NCBI GenBank assembly: GCA_020852965.1
Contig: JADYZV010000028.1
Span: 1-64,000 of the forward strand
DNA from: Pirellulaceae bacterium
GTDB lineage: Bacteria; Planctomycetota; Planctomycetia; Pirellulales; Pirellulaceae
Length of the DNA: 64,000 nucleotides
Direction: 5' to 3'
This document shows, one piece after another, positions 25,453-34,500 of this stretch. The position numbers and the translations under genes are program-made. A model generated the notes under the pieces. It worked only from the letters and a program-made list of their open reading frames with translations, searched no databases and was not told where the DNA came from. The first letter of the stretch is position 1. Each line of letters opens with the position of its first letter.

Positions 25453-25711
25453 TGAACAATTCTCGCATCGCCTTTGTCGGAGGCTTCGGGCTCTTGATTC
25501 GACTCAAGATTATTTTCCCTGTTTTCCTGGAAACTTCGATTGTCGGCGGAATCACAAGGTCAGGTGGAATCGCATCCAGCGCGCTTAAATGATGCAATAC
25601 GGCTGTCTCGATCAAATGCGATTTCTTGACCCCATGGATGGCGACGTAACGTTCGAGAAGTTCACGTGTTTCGGCAGATATATTGGCGGAAATTTGCGTA
25701 ACATTGCTCAT
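25445..25711 (-). CDS. RHH-type antitoxin paired with GNAT toxin
   Basis: The 88-residue product starting MSNVTQISANISAETRELLE has a ribbon-helix-helix N-terminus (ISANISAETRELLERYVA ... VKKSHLIETAVLHHL) like TacA/DUF1778-type antitoxins, and a C-terminal toxin-binding tail (VIPPTIEVSRKTGKIILSR). It overlaps the toxin start by 8 bp. ATG 25711 is chosen because upstream residues (CCKVKAIK) are not part of the fold. It probably represses its own operon. Confidence 0.82.
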   Translation of the reverse strand: MSNVTQISANISAETRELLERYVAIHGVKKSHLIETAVLHHLSALDAIPPDLVIPPTIEVSRKTGKIILSRIKSPKPPTKAMRELFNG

Positions 25712-25907
25712 TTTGATCGCCTTTACTTTACAACACAACGATTTTCGCAGCTATTTACTACTCTACGTTTTCGTAGATTTTACTATATTTAGCCGAATTC
25801 AGCAAGTTTTTGTTATTGACTTCGTTTTACGACTTAGTCGGCAACTCAATCCATACGCAGGTTCCTTGGCCAAGCGAACTTTCAAATCGTGCTGTACCTA
25901 AGTAAAA

Positions 25908-26672
25908 CTACTCGAAAACAAGCGTCCCGAATTTTTTAAACTCATGGAAGCTTGGACCCGTGCGAGCCCAATCCCAGCTCGAAACCTTGTGAGCGTCGTA
26001 GTCGACTCGGTAAAAATTCGCTCTCCAGCGAGTATCCGGCTCGGGGGGTACATTCCGCAACGGCTTGAGTGTTTCATAGGGAAGATAGATCTCCGCCCGC
26101 CAACCCGATACCTTCGCCAACGACTCAGTCGAACCGCCGGTTGCCGATACTTTCTTTTGGATTTTTCGGTCACCCTCGTAGTGCCAGGGGCGCCAGCCTA
26201 GAAATCGACCTCCCAGGTTAGGAATAAGTATCGGAAGTTCATACCCCAGAGGCGATATCTCGTATTCGAAGTAAATTGTATCTTGTTCATCAGGCCATAG
26301 GAAAAACTCGTAAACATCTTCGTTCCACAAATCCAAAAAATCTTCCTGCATGGTTGCCGTTAAGGTTTCATCGGTGCCATCAAACAAGATGTAAATACCT
26401 GTCGCCGAGTACAAAATCTTAAACCGAGCGCTATAGTCATGATTTGCAGGCGGACGCAGGTTGAGGTCGACCCAAGAGGTGTTATTCCAGTTGTCGGCAT
26501 CACCTCGACCATTGATTTGAAAATCGCTACATCGTTTCACGGTAAGGCTTGGTAGCGTTGGCTCTTCGGCTCGTAGTTGACTGGCACTGACACACCAACC
26601 CCATAGACAGATCATGGCGCATTGGCAAGTACGACCTAGCATACGACGGAAACTAGAATTCATTCGGGACAT
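25908..26672 (-). CDS. Exported CBM9-like carbohydrate-binding protein
   Basis: A 254-residue protein with a signal peptide (basic MSRMNSSFRRMLGR, then a hydrophobic core, cleavage near LRAEE). The mature region shows the family 9 carbohydrate-binding-like pattern: INGRGDADNWNNTSW, ARFKILYSATGIYILFDGTDE, DLWNEDVYEFFLWPDEQDTIYFEYEISPLG (broken in pieces here) and GWRAEIYLPYETLKPL. Such domains bind sugars or act as stand-alone ligands in planctomycete genomes. A GGGGGAG six bases upstream of ATG 26672 is a strong ribosome binding site. It is separated from the next gene by 334 bp. Confidence 0.75.
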   Translation of the reverse strand: MSRMNSSFRRMLGRTCQCAMICLWGWCVSASQLRAEEPTLPSLTVKRCSDFQINGRGDADNWNNTSWVDLNLRPPANHDYSARFKILYSATGIYILFDGTDETLTATMQEDFLDLWNEDVYEFFLWPDEQDTIYFEYEISPLGYELPILIPNLGGRFLGWRPWHYEGDRKIQKKVSATGGSTESLAKVSGWRAEIYLPYETLKPLRNVPPEPDTRWRANFYRVDYDAHKVSSWDWARTGPSFHEFKKFGTLVFE

Positions 26673-27006
26673 AGACTACTCCCCCAAAGGACGTCGATGA
26701 GATTCGCAACGGGCATCGGAACGCCCGCAATTCTACGGCAATTCATCGGGGCCCGCACCACGCGACACTTCTAATTCTGGCCCCGCGAGAAGAAACCCAG
26801 CTTATCAAATGATGCTCGTGGGTTATCCAGCGGCGCAGAATGCTGCGTGTGGCAGCCACCGGGCCGTGCAATTTTAAAGCCCCCTGGCTGCCTCCAAGCA
26901 AAGGAACAATCCGTAGGTCTGTGTTGAGAACGATCCGGTAAAAACAGATCTTGGCCGAGCCGAGCTAGCGTGCTCAGTCAATACATTTAGACGGTCGAAA
27001 GCACGA
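26673..27006. other. Intergenic region, nothing recognised
   Basis: 334 bp between two minus-strand genes. It must hold the promoter of the CBM9-like gene and the end of the membrane TPR transcript. I see no repeat family from the rest of the window and no clear terminator. Confidence 0.4.
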
Positions 27007-28971
27007 TTAGCGAGGGCTCAAGGCGGCGATCTCACGCTCCATTTGCTGGAGGGCGAGTTCAATTTGCTCGACTTCCTCCGACGATTTTTCCTTGCGGGCA
27101 GCGTCGAGTAGCAGCTTGCCGACGGACAGCGCTTTCTGTGGCTGTTGCAGGTTGAGATAAACTGTCATCAGGTTCATGCAGTTCATAAAGTCAGGATGGA
27201 GCTCAGTGGCCATCTCAAAGTGTGGCAGGGCTTCCTCATTGCGGTTTCGTTCTGCCAGGAGGGTGGCCAGAGCGCTGTGTGCCTCCCATGTACTTGGACT
27301 CAATTCGACAGCTTCACGGTATTTCTCAATCGCTTCATCGACCATTCCATTCTTTTCTAGCGAGGCTGCCAATGTATGCGTTCGAGCCGCATCGTTGGGA
27401 AACAGATCATAAAGCTGCCGGCTAACGACGAGCATGCGTTCGTGTTCCTGCATGTAGTCGAGCGTCTGGAGCAGCGTCGCACTGAAGAAAAAGTAGGTTG
27501 GTTCCGAGTCGTAAGCAATCTGGATTTTCTCCAGACCGATCTTGAACTCGCCTCTCTGACAGTCTTCAATACCTTGAGAGGCGATAGCGAAGGTGTTGTC
27601 TGGTTGGTACTTCAGAACGTATGACCAGAGCTCTGCTCGATGCTGAAGTCTGGGGAGCGAGACGATACAGACCCAGACAAATGCGGCGGTGATCGCAACA
27701 ATCGGCGTTAGAAAGACCGGCACCGCCCACCTGGTCGCTTCCGACTGCGCCAGACCTTCAGCCTGACCCGACTGCACTCGTCTTTGCATGAGTGATTGCA
27801 CTAACGTGTAGCCACCGACAACCAGAAACGGAATCATTGCCATCAGCGGGACATACAGGCGTCTTTCAGAAATCTCCTCGTGAGGCAATGGAACAATCAG
27901 GGTTGGTGATAGCACCGCAAAAAACCAAAGCAGCGCAAACCCGGTCGCTTTTCTACGCCAAACGCATATTGCGGTAAAAACTAAATAGAGCGACAGCCCC
28001 AACACACTGGGCCATGCTGCCGAAAATGAAGATAGTGTCGGCACATGGTAGTGAACGATCAAGGGCCAAGGTACAAACAGAAGTCTCCAGTATACGAAAA
28101 ACGAATTTGACTGGGTCAGCCAAAAATCATGGGCTGACATTGCGGTATGAAATCCAGCGGCTGGAGTCCCAATTCCGGACAAGTAAATGCCTGCGAGAGG
28201 CAGCCAGCTTAGCATTAGTGCAACATATAGCATCCAAGATCGCTTGAAGATCATCCACACCGATCCACCAATAAATGTCCATTCGTAAAAGAACACCATG
28301 GCTGGTACCGAGGCCATCATCTCTTTAGAGAGCATTCCACATACGCTGGCCAGGCCTGCCCCCACGCAAAGTAGCACGCGAGTAGCAATTCGATGACTTC
28401 TCCAAAAGTGAATCGATAGATATAGAGTCAATGCATAAAACAAACCCATCTGCAATTCGGTACGCTGGGTCAAGTAAACAATCGTTTCGGTGTTGACTGG
28501 ATGCACCATCCAAATCATGGCGGCCACAAAACCGAGCCAATGGCGATTATTCAGGAACCGTCCCCTAAAAACTGGCTGCCCCAGCGTGCTCGATACGACG
28601 TCCCAAACTATCAGGGTAACCAGCAGGTGCGCGATGATATGCGTTAAGCGATATCCCCACGGATCTTGTTGACTGAAGTAGTAGTTCAGGGCAAACGTTA
28701 AGCTGACCAACGGCCTGGCTGTAACCGGCGTTTCAGGCTGTGGCTTCAGCGGCCCATAACCATCGGGAGTGCCAAACAATGGAGTCAGGCTATGAATCGA
28801 TTCGTTTCTGACAATAGACATTAGGTCATCGAAGATCATGTCGTATGTCAACGTCGGAACGTAGATGCCACACGCCACAATCGCCAAAGCCATGACACCG
28901 GCAAACCATAAACAAACCCTGCGCAGGGAATGACTGGCGTTAGGCGAATCGCTTGGAATCATGGAAGACAT
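27007..28971 (-). CDS. Multi-pass membrane protein with TPR repeats (TMTC-like)
   Basis: A 654-residue protein: about ten membrane helices in residues 20-430, with the luminal/periplasmic-loop signature YDMIFDDLMSIVRNESIHS and YRLTHIIAHLLVTLIVWDVV near the N-terminus, as in TMTC/O-mannosyltransferase-related bacterial proteins (GT-C fold, paired acidic residues in the first loop). Helical TPR repeats fill about 490-640 (AREKYREAVELSPSTWEAHS-like units: EAIEKYREAVELSPSTWEAH and ALPHFEMATELHPDFMN). It may transfer sugars from a lipid carrier onto exported proteins, but activity is inferred only from fold. No convincing Shine-Dalgarno precedes ATG 28971; ATG 28962 is an alternative. Confidence 0.75.
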   Translation of the reverse strand: MSSMIPSDSPNASHSLRRVCLWFAGVMALAIVACGIYVPTLTYDMIFDDLMSIVRNESIHSLTPLFGTPDGYGPLKPQPETPVTARPLVSLTFALNYYFSQQDPWGYRLTHIIAHLLVTLIVWDVVSSTLGQPVFRGRFLNNRHWLGFVAAMIWMVHPVNTETIVYLTQRTELQMGLFYALTLYLSIHFWRSHRIATRVLLCVGAGLASVCGMLSKEMMASVPAMVFFYEWTFIGGSVWMIFKRSWMLYVALMLSWLPLAGIYLSGIGTPAAGFHTAMSAHDFWLTQSNSFFVYWRLLFVPWPLIVHYHVPTLSSFSAAWPSVLGLSLYLVFTAICVWRRKATGFALLWFFAVLSPTLIVPLPHEEISERRLYVPLMAMIPFLVVGGYTLVQSLMQRRVQSGQAEGLAQSEATRWAVPVFLTPIVAITAAFVWVCIVSLPRLQHRAELWSYVLKYQPDNTFAIASQGIEDCQRGEFKIGLEKIQIAYDSEPTYFFFSATLLQTLDYMQEHERMLVVSRQLYDLFPNDAARTHTLAASLEKNGMVDEAIEKYREAVELSPSTWEAHSALATLLAERNRNEEALPHFEMATELHPDFMNCMNLMTVYLNLQQPQKALSVGKLLLDAARKEKSSEEVEQIELALQQMEREIAALSPR

Positions 28972-29234
28972 GGGAATTTTCTAAGGCCGCAAAAACAGGG
29001 CAGACCGTCACATTCGCTAAATTCGATACGCCTCGGCAAGCTGGGTCGCATCGTATTGTAGATCGAGATTTGCGCTCAGGCTGACTTCCCAATTCGGTTT
29101 GATTGCTAGGGTATGCTGGTTTGCATCTCAACTTTGGCCCAATTGCCCTGATCGTCATGCTCGGCGCGCAATTTGTAAACTATGTTTGGCGACGGCATTT
29201 ATTGTTCCAGTGCTTTGTCCACACTCAGTTGGTT

Positions 29235-29348
29235 GTAGTGGACGAGGTTACGAGTCCGTTTGACGGCAGGGGTAAAGGGGCCAGGAGTCAATTGTGCATA
29301 GCACCCGAAGGACCGCTGGCGGCAATTGACTCTTGCCCCCTTTACGCC
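29235..29348 (+). repeat. GGACGAGGTTACGAGTCC repeat and 26-bp-arm hairpin
   Basis: GTGGACGAGGTTACGAGTCC lies at 29238-29257. Next, GGGGTAAAGGGGCCAGGAGT (29269 on, arm to 29294) pairs with a right arm 29323-29348 (CAATTGACTCTTGCCCCC then TTTACGCC), giving a large imperfect stem with a 28-nt loop. It sits directly upstream of the flavoprotein gene, in a 407-bp intergenic region (28972-29378) with no other feature. Confidence 0.85.
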
Positions 29349-29378
29349 AATTCGAATTGTTAACTGAGAGTTCATTTT

Positions 29379-30839
29379 ATGCGAGTTGCGGTAATTGGAG
29401 CTGGACCGGCCGGGCTAACGGCTGCGCTTCAATTGTCCAGAGGCGGAGCGTCTGTCGACGTTTACGAAGCTGGCTCGCAGGTTGGTGGACTAGCTCGTTC
29501 GTTCGATCTTTGGGGAAGGCGTGTCGACCTAGGTCCGCATCGATTCTTCAGCACCGATGCACGCGTCAATCAATTCTGGAAGAATATCGTCGGTTCCGAC
29601 TATGTCATGGTCGAGCGACTAACGCGTATTCACTTTAAGGGGAAGCTGTTTCAATACCCACTAAGACCGCTGGACGTATTTTCAAAACTGGGGTTTGCGG
29701 AAACATCATTGACGCTCCTCAGCTACGCCAAGCAATGGTTGCATCTTGGCTTAAGGGAAACGGGGCTGCCTTCTTTCGAAACCTGGGTCGTACGTCGTTT
29801 CGGACAACGCTTGTATGAGACCTTCTTTAAAACCTATAGCGAGAAGCTCTGGGGGATTCCGTGTACGGAGTTGAGCGAAGACTTTGCCGCTCAACGAATC
29901 CGCAAATTGACCCTGCATGACGCGATTTCCAATGCGCTGTTGCGACCGAAAAAAAGCGAACACAGAACACTGGCAGACTGCTTTGCCTATCCACTAGGAG
30001 GTACCGGAACCGTCTACGAACGGATTGCCAGTCAGATCGTCGCCCTTGGAGGTCAAGTCCATCTAGCTCATGCCATCGATGAAGTGCTATCGGAAGATGG
30101 CCGAGTGACAGGTGTGCGATCAACGGATGGGCCGGTAGTAGCGTACGACCATGTCATCTCAACGATGCCGCTGACTCTGTTGACCAAGGCGATGAGCAAC
30201 GTGCCTCAGTCCGTCCATGATGCCGCCGATAAGCTGGCTTTTCGAAATACGCTGTTGGTCTATTTGGAAGTCGAAGGCACAAACTTATTCGAGGATCAAT
30301 GGCTCTACATTCATGATAGAGCCGTGCGAGTTGGAAGAGTTACGAATTTCAATAATTGGGGAATAACGGACCCCACTTCCAAGACCAGTATTCTGTGCTG
30401 CGAGTTTTGGTGCAATCATACAGACCCCGCGTGGACCGCGAGCGACAACGAACTGGCTGAGCAAGCCAACTCGGAATTGCGCAAAACTGGATTGATCAAG
30501 GATCAACGCATCTGCAACAGCCATGTCGTTCGCATCCCCCGCTGTTACCCGATTTATCGCATCGGCTACCGACAGCATGTCGATGTCCTATCCGAATTCC
30601 TCCAATCGATAGCAGGACTGACCGTGATAGGACGCTACGGTTCCTTCAAATATAACAATCAAGACCATAGTATCCTGATGGGATTGTTGGCAGCGGATAA
30701 TGTACTGCATGCCCAGCACCACAACCTGTGGGATCTCAACTCCGATTTCGAATCGTATCAAGAACGATCGCTCATCACCCAAACGGGAATCATGCGCACG
30801 CAGTCCAGTCAAGAAATGGAACCGTGCTCGCGTCGGTGA
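29379..30839 (+). CDS. FAD-dependent amine oxidase/desaturase-like oxidoreductase
   Basis: The 486-residue protein starts with the dinucleotide-binding motif VAVIGAGPAGLTAALQLSRGG, then EAGSQVGGLARSFDLWGRRVDLGPHRFF, typical of the protoporphyrinogen oxidase / UDP-galactopyranose mutase-like flavoprotein superfamily (GG.A.S....G...D.GPH.F). The C-terminal GRYGSFKYNNQDHSILMGLLAADN closes the FAD site. The GPHRFFSTDARVNQFW stretch is like proteins in polysaccharide or lipid-modification clusters. The substrate cannot be read. GAGAG precedes ATG 29379. It stands alone between repeat elements. Confidence 0.85.
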   Translation: MRVAVIGAGPAGLTAALQLSRGGASVDVYEAGSQVGGLARSFDLWGRRVDLGPHRFFSTDARVNQFWKNIVGSDYVMVERLTRIHFKGKLFQYPLRPLDVFSKLGFAETSLTLLSYAKQWLHLGLRETGLPSFETWVVRRFGQRLYETFFKTYSEKLWGIPCTELSEDFAAQRIRKLTLHDAISNALLRPKKSEHRTLADCFAYPLGGTGTVYERIASQIVALGGQVHLAHAIDEVLSEDGRVTGVRSTDGPVVAYDHVISTMPLTLLTKAMSNVPQSVHDAADKLAFRNTLLVYLEVEGTNLFEDQWLYIHDRAVRVGRVTNFNNWGITDPTSKTSILCCEFWCNHTDPAWTASDNELAEQANSELRKTGLIKDQRICNSHVVRIPRCYPIYRIGYRQHVDVLSEFLQSIAGLTVIGRYGSFKYNNQDHSILMGLLAADNVLHAQHHNLWDLNSDFESYQERSLITQTGIMRTQSSQEMEPCSRR

Positions 30840-30940
30840 TTTGTGGCCACTGCAAAATCTGATCTGACCGAAAACATTGCGCATCGACAGGTTGCTATCT
30901 CGCTGAGCATGGGAAACGCGGCACCCTATTCACTTGCTTC

Positions 30941-30984
30941 GGCCTGCCGCAACTGCGCATTACTTGTTACGAGCCTACAGAGAG
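30941..30984 (+). repeat. Dispersed repeat (CTGCCGTAACTCGC type), diverged copy
   Basis: GCCTGCCGCAACTGCGCATT followed by ACTTGTTACGAGCCTACAG matches 57657-57700 and the third copy at 9855-9893. The family core contains CTCGTTACGAG, a self-complementary 5-bp stem. This copy carries several differences. Confidence 0.85.
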
Positions 30985-30992
30985 CATGTCTG

Positions 30993-32300
30993 TCACTCAT
31001 CCTGTTCCAATGCGGCGAGTTCGGGGCGTGGTCGGATCAGCAGGACGAGCACGACGGAGACTATCGCAGCGGATGCGAAGATACCGAAAATAACATTCAG
31101 CGGAACGTCGCGATCTCGCAGGATGCCAAAACCCCAATCCGCCAATCCGCCACAGCTAATGCTGACGAAATTCATCAGGCCATAACCTGTCGCGCGCAGG
31201 TTAGGTCGCACAACCTGCGCCAGGATGGGCATGTTATTGCCGTCAAAGAATCCCCAACCGAGCCCGAACAGCATTAAGAAGACGATGGCGACCGAGAGCG
31301 AACCCGCGTTCCCTACACCAAAGATGGCCGGCACGATGCAGCACATGCCGATGGCGCTGATATAGATTCGTCCACGAGGGCTATGCCGCATCCAGCGGTC
31401 GGCCAGCCAGCCACCGACAAATGCGCCGACAATTGCGGCTACTTGCCAGTAGATCGTAGCGGCCACACCCGCATGCCCCTCACCGATATGAAACTCTTTC
31501 TTGAGAATGGCGGGCATCCAATCGCGGACTACCCAACCAGCCATGGCAGGTAGAGTGAAGTACAATACCAACAGCAGAAATGAATGATTGGAGATTAGTT
31601 CGCGCACCGCGCTCAGTGGCTTGAGAATTAGTTCGCGCAACGCGCCCCATGGTGAATCGCCCGCAGGCGTATCTACTGTTTTATTGCGATTCGGTGCATC
31701 GCGCAGCAGCGCCAACAGTGGGAAGGCATACAGTATTCCCACCACGCCACAGACGGTGAAGGCGGTCCGCCAACCAAGTTGCGGATTTTCCGCCACGTAT
31801 CCACCAAACCCACCAACGATCACTCCCAGGTAGATTGCGATTTGGTGCAAGCCAACAGCCCGAGAACGAGTCGATCCGATGTGATGATCGGCGATCAGGG
31901 CCAATGCGGCCGGGATATAGAATGCCTCGCTGATACCCATCAACGACCGCGCCCATAGCAACTCATTGTAGGTTGTGACCTGCCCGGTCCACCAGGTAAT
32001 GATCGACCACACGAATAGGCTGGTGCAGATCGTTAATCGCCGACTGAACCGATCCGCAACATATCCACCAATTAGACTAAAGACCGCATAGACAAATTTG
32101 AATTGTCCCAGCATCAGTCCCCATAGCTCTTGAGAGTTCTCGGCCTCGCCGAGGCTCGGAATGGAGGCCATGACCGAGGCCTGCATCGACGCCAACATTT
32201 GTCGATCGAGATAATTCAACAATGCCACCGGAAACAGCAACAAAACACACAGCCAAGCAGTTCGCGAGGCCCCGGGCAATTTGGAATGTGGTTCGTTCAT
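30993..32300 (-). CDS. MFS transporter (anion/sugar-acid:proton symporter-like)
   Basis: A 435-residue protein with twelve membrane segments, including DRFSRRLTICTS between TM2 and TM3 (the MFS RxxxR-type motif A: GGYVADRFSRR) and a second-half counterpart GGWLADRWMRHSPRGR. The PVALLNYLDRQMLASM N-terminal helix (LNYLDR) is typical of the anion:cation symporter / hexuronate-type and of Spinster-like families. Substrate is unknown; the neighbouring catabolic genes suggest an organic or sugar acid. ATG 32300 (MNEPHSK) is preferred to an in-frame GTG at 32360, which lies inside a dispersed repeat. It diverges from the ceramidase-like gene. Confidence 0.88.
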   Translation of the reverse strand: MNEPHSKLPGASRTAWLCVLLLFPVALLNYLDRQMLASMQASVMASIPSLGEAENSQELWGLMLGQFKFVYAVFSLIGGYVADRFSRRLTICTSLFVWSIITWWTGQVTTYNELLWARSLMGISEAFYIPAALALIADHHIGSTRSRAVGLHQIAIYLGVIVGGFGGYVAENPQLGWRTAFTVCGVVGILYAFPLLALLRDAPNRNKTVDTPAGDSPWGALRELILKPLSAVRELISNHSFLLLVLYFTLPAMAGWVVRDWMPAILKKEFHIGEGHAGVAATIYWQVAAIVGAFVGGWLADRWMRHSPRGRIYISAIGMCCIVPAIFGVGNAGSLSVAIVFLMLFGLGWGFFDGNNMPILAQVVRPNLRATGYGLMNFVSISCGGLADWGFGILRDRDVPLNVIFGIFASAAIVSVVLVLLIRPRPELAALEQDE

Positions 32301-32340
32301 GCAGTATTCCGCAGAGATAGTTTCGATTGCGTCAAGGAAA

Positions 32341-32406
32341 AGTAGCTCGGTGGTCTCCACCGAAAAATCACGGCGGCCAAATTACGTCGGGGACCGCCGT
32401 GCTACT
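32341..32406 (+). repeat. Palindromic dispersed repeat (CGGTGGTCTCCACCG type)
   Basis: AGTAGCTCGGTGGTCTCCAC (32341 on) and the following CG form a hairpin; CACGGCGG (32369) pairs with CCGCCGTG (32394); outer AGTAGC pairs with GCTACT ending 32406. So 66 bp can fold as nested hairpins. A related hairpin is at 34111-34138. It sits between divergent genes. Confidence 0.85.
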
Positions 32407-32536
32407 TTGGCGGGTATTATAGCTAAACTCCAGCCCTCGGAAGACCTTGAACGATTACACTGAGTGCATGCACTAGAAAAAGTCCCAAAACACTACCGAT
32501 GTCCCCAAGCTCTAGCTCCTCGGGAGAATTGCGAAA

Positions 32537-34042
32537 ATGTTAAAAAAAATATGCTGGATTTCTTTCGTCCTAATTATTTGCGTTGCTTATATCGACGATT
32601 CCATTGCAGCGGACCTGCGGGCAGGAACAGCCGTGGTGGACATCACTGACAGGGAAGCGGGGCCGTGTAACGACCCGCTATTCGCCAAGGCACTGGTACT
32701 ATCTAGCGGCGAAACGAACCTAGTGATCGTGACCATCGATGCCGTCGCAATTGGAGGGATTGGCCGCATTGGTGACGACTTTATGCCTACCGTTCGGCAA
32801 CGACTAAAAAGCGAGCTTGGTATTGCACCGGAAAATCTGATCGTCAACGCCAGCCATTGCCATGGCGTCATACGCAGCGATGTGGCCCAGCTCACCATGG
32901 ATGCGATCAAGCAAGCCGCCGCTTCCCAACAGCCTGTCGTCGTGGGAGTCGGTGCGGGGGCGGAGAGCGAGATCCAAGTGAATCGACGTTTGCGTTTGAG
33001 CAATGGTAAGGAGGCCGATATTCGACACGCTTACTCCATGCCGCCCAACGATGAGGTCGTCGAACTGGGTCCAGTCGATCCGGAAATTGGACTGCTCCGA
33101 TTTGATCGATTGGATGGCGAAGTCTTTGCTGTCGTCTACAACTTTGCCTGCCACCCGATACAAGGCGTTCCCAGCGGTGGCAATACGGCTGACCTCGTTG
33201 GCTTTGCATCCAAGGCTATCGAAGAGAGTCTCGGGGATGGTTGCACGGCGTTTTTTCTCCAGGGCTGTGCAGGCGATATCAATCCCATCAACTACAAGCA
33301 AACGCATGTCAATCGGGATGCAGAACCACTGGGCAACCGACTGGGACTTAGCGTATTGCGCGCCATTCAGAAGATCGTTCCTAAGCCCGATTCCCGGCTA
33401 GTGATACGCAATACGAAGCTTCCATTGCCGAGAGCAGATACCGCGCAGCAAATCTCTGACTTGGAGGCAGATCAACTGCGTCTCGCTCAGTCACTGCGGG
33501 GCACGAGTTTGAGCTTTGATACATTTGTGCCGCTGCTGGTGAAATATAGCTTGGGCGGCGAGTATCCCTCGAACTATCGACATCTTTATTTGCGTGAAAA
33601 ACAAGCGTCGCAACACGGCCTCGCGAATCTCGACCGTGAAAACCGAAGCAACTTGGCACAGTACATTAACAATGTGCGAATCATGGAGGAGCTCACTCGG
33701 GTGAATACGAATCTAGCGTTGTTGAGGAAGCACCAAGCAGAAAATTTGAGTGCGAAAAGCCGTTTCATCGATGTCGATTTAACGACCATTCGCATTGCAG
33801 ATTGTTTGATTACGACGTTTCCGGGCGAGCTGACGGCGCAAATCGGTTTGGATATCAAGGCGCAGTCCGCCGCAGAATTTACGTTTGTCGCAGGCTATAC
33901 CAACGGATACATTTTCTACGCGCCGACGACTCAGCAACTGCGAAACGTTGGTGGAGCGCAAGAGGATAGCGACTGCATCCTCGCTCCACTCTGGGAGGAA
34001 CAATACAAGTCGACGGTGCTTGAGGTTCTATCGGAGCTTTAG
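32537..34042 (+). CDS. Secreted neutral/alkaline ceramidase-like hydrolase
   Basis: A 501-residue protein with a signal peptide (MLKKICWISFVLIICVAYID, cleavage near SIAADL). It has the ceramidase-type beginning AGTAVVDITDREAG, the zinc-ligand region NASHCHGV, YNFACHPIQGVPSGGN and the QGCAGDINPI segment. The C-terminal half has FPGELTAQIGLDIK and AGYTNGYIFYAPTTQQ, as in neutral ceramidases. Planctomycetes carry many such proteins and most are not shown to act on ceramide, so the substrate stays open. GGGAG ten bases upstream supports ATG 32537. The next downstream gene is 458 bp away. Confidence 0.82.
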   Translation: MLKKICWISFVLIICVAYIDDSIAADLRAGTAVVDITDREAGPCNDPLFAKALVLSSGETNLVIVTIDAVAIGGIGRIGDDFMPTVRQRLKSELGIAPENLIVNASHCHGVIRSDVAQLTMDAIKQAAASQQPVVVGVGAGAESEIQVNRRLRLSNGKEADIRHAYSMPPNDEVVELGPVDPEIGLLRFDRLDGEVFAVVYNFACHPIQGVPSGGNTADLVGFASKAIEESLGDGCTAFFLQGCAGDINPINYKQTHVNRDAEPLGNRLGLSVLRAIQKIVPKPDSRLVIRNTKLPLPRADTAQQISDLEADQLRLAQSLRGTSLSFDTFVPLLVKYSLGGEYPSNYRHLYLREKQASQHGLANLDRENRSNLAQYINNVRIMEELTRVNTNLALLRKHQAENLSAKSRFIDVDLTTIRIADCLITTFPGELTAQIGLDIKAQSAAEFTFVAGYTNGYIFYAPTTQQLRNVGGAQEDSDCILAPLWEEQYKSTVLEVLSEL

Positions 34043-34110
34043 TGCGATTCCACTTGGGCGGAGGTGGGGTTTCTAGTCCAAAGCTATGCTCGCACGAGGC
34101 TGAGCAGACC

Positions 34111-34138
34111 GAGTAGCTCGGTGGTCTCCACCGGAACT
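34111..34138 (+). repeat. CGGTGGTCTCCACCG palindrome
   Basis: GAGTAGCTCGGTGGTCTCCA (34111 on) followed by CCGGAACT repeats the left part of the element at 32341. The 34043-34500 gap also holds a shared regulatory-like motif at 34366-34400; nothing else is recognised there. Confidence 0.85.
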
Positions 34139-34365
34139 AACACCGTTCCATTTTGGAAGGAATCCATCGACCTGATATCGTTTAGCCCGGAGAATTCATA
34201 ACCCGCAGCGTCAGCAAGGAGGTTTGAGCCTGAATCGAATATCAGAAGTGTGAATTAACTTGGTTTTGATGGGCCAATTGTCCGCCGTAAACTTCCGACA
34301 CTAATTCCCCGGACGATACCAAGTCCACGACGTGCCATGATGTCTTCGGCGAACCTGCAGGCACG

Positions 34366-34406
34366 TCGTAAAATCGCACAGCTTTTGCGCAAACTTGTCT
34401 CGCCCC
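34366..34406 (+). promoter_or_regulatory. Shared upstream motif, copy 1
   Basis: GTCGTAAAATCGCACAGCTT (34365 on) continuing TTGCGCAAACTTGTCTC is closely matched at 36881-36919 (GTCGCAAAATCGCACATTTT, TTACGCAAGGTCGTATCTC). Both copies lie 95-130 bp before the starts of metabolic genes (34501, 36994) in the same orientation. It could be an operator or promoter element shared by the two transcripts; what binds it is unknown. Confidence 0.5.
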
Positions 34407-34500
34407 TCTCGCCTGCAAAGCTACAATGGATCCGCTGCGGCGATCGAGCGTCTCCTGCCTGATCGTTAGGTGAGAACACGAAATAGGGTAAGGTAATACG

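Noticed and set aside
32310..32360. Upstream extension of the MFS gene to GTG 32360
   Set aside because: The extension reads through the CGGTGGTCTCCACCG repeat and adds no conserved residues.
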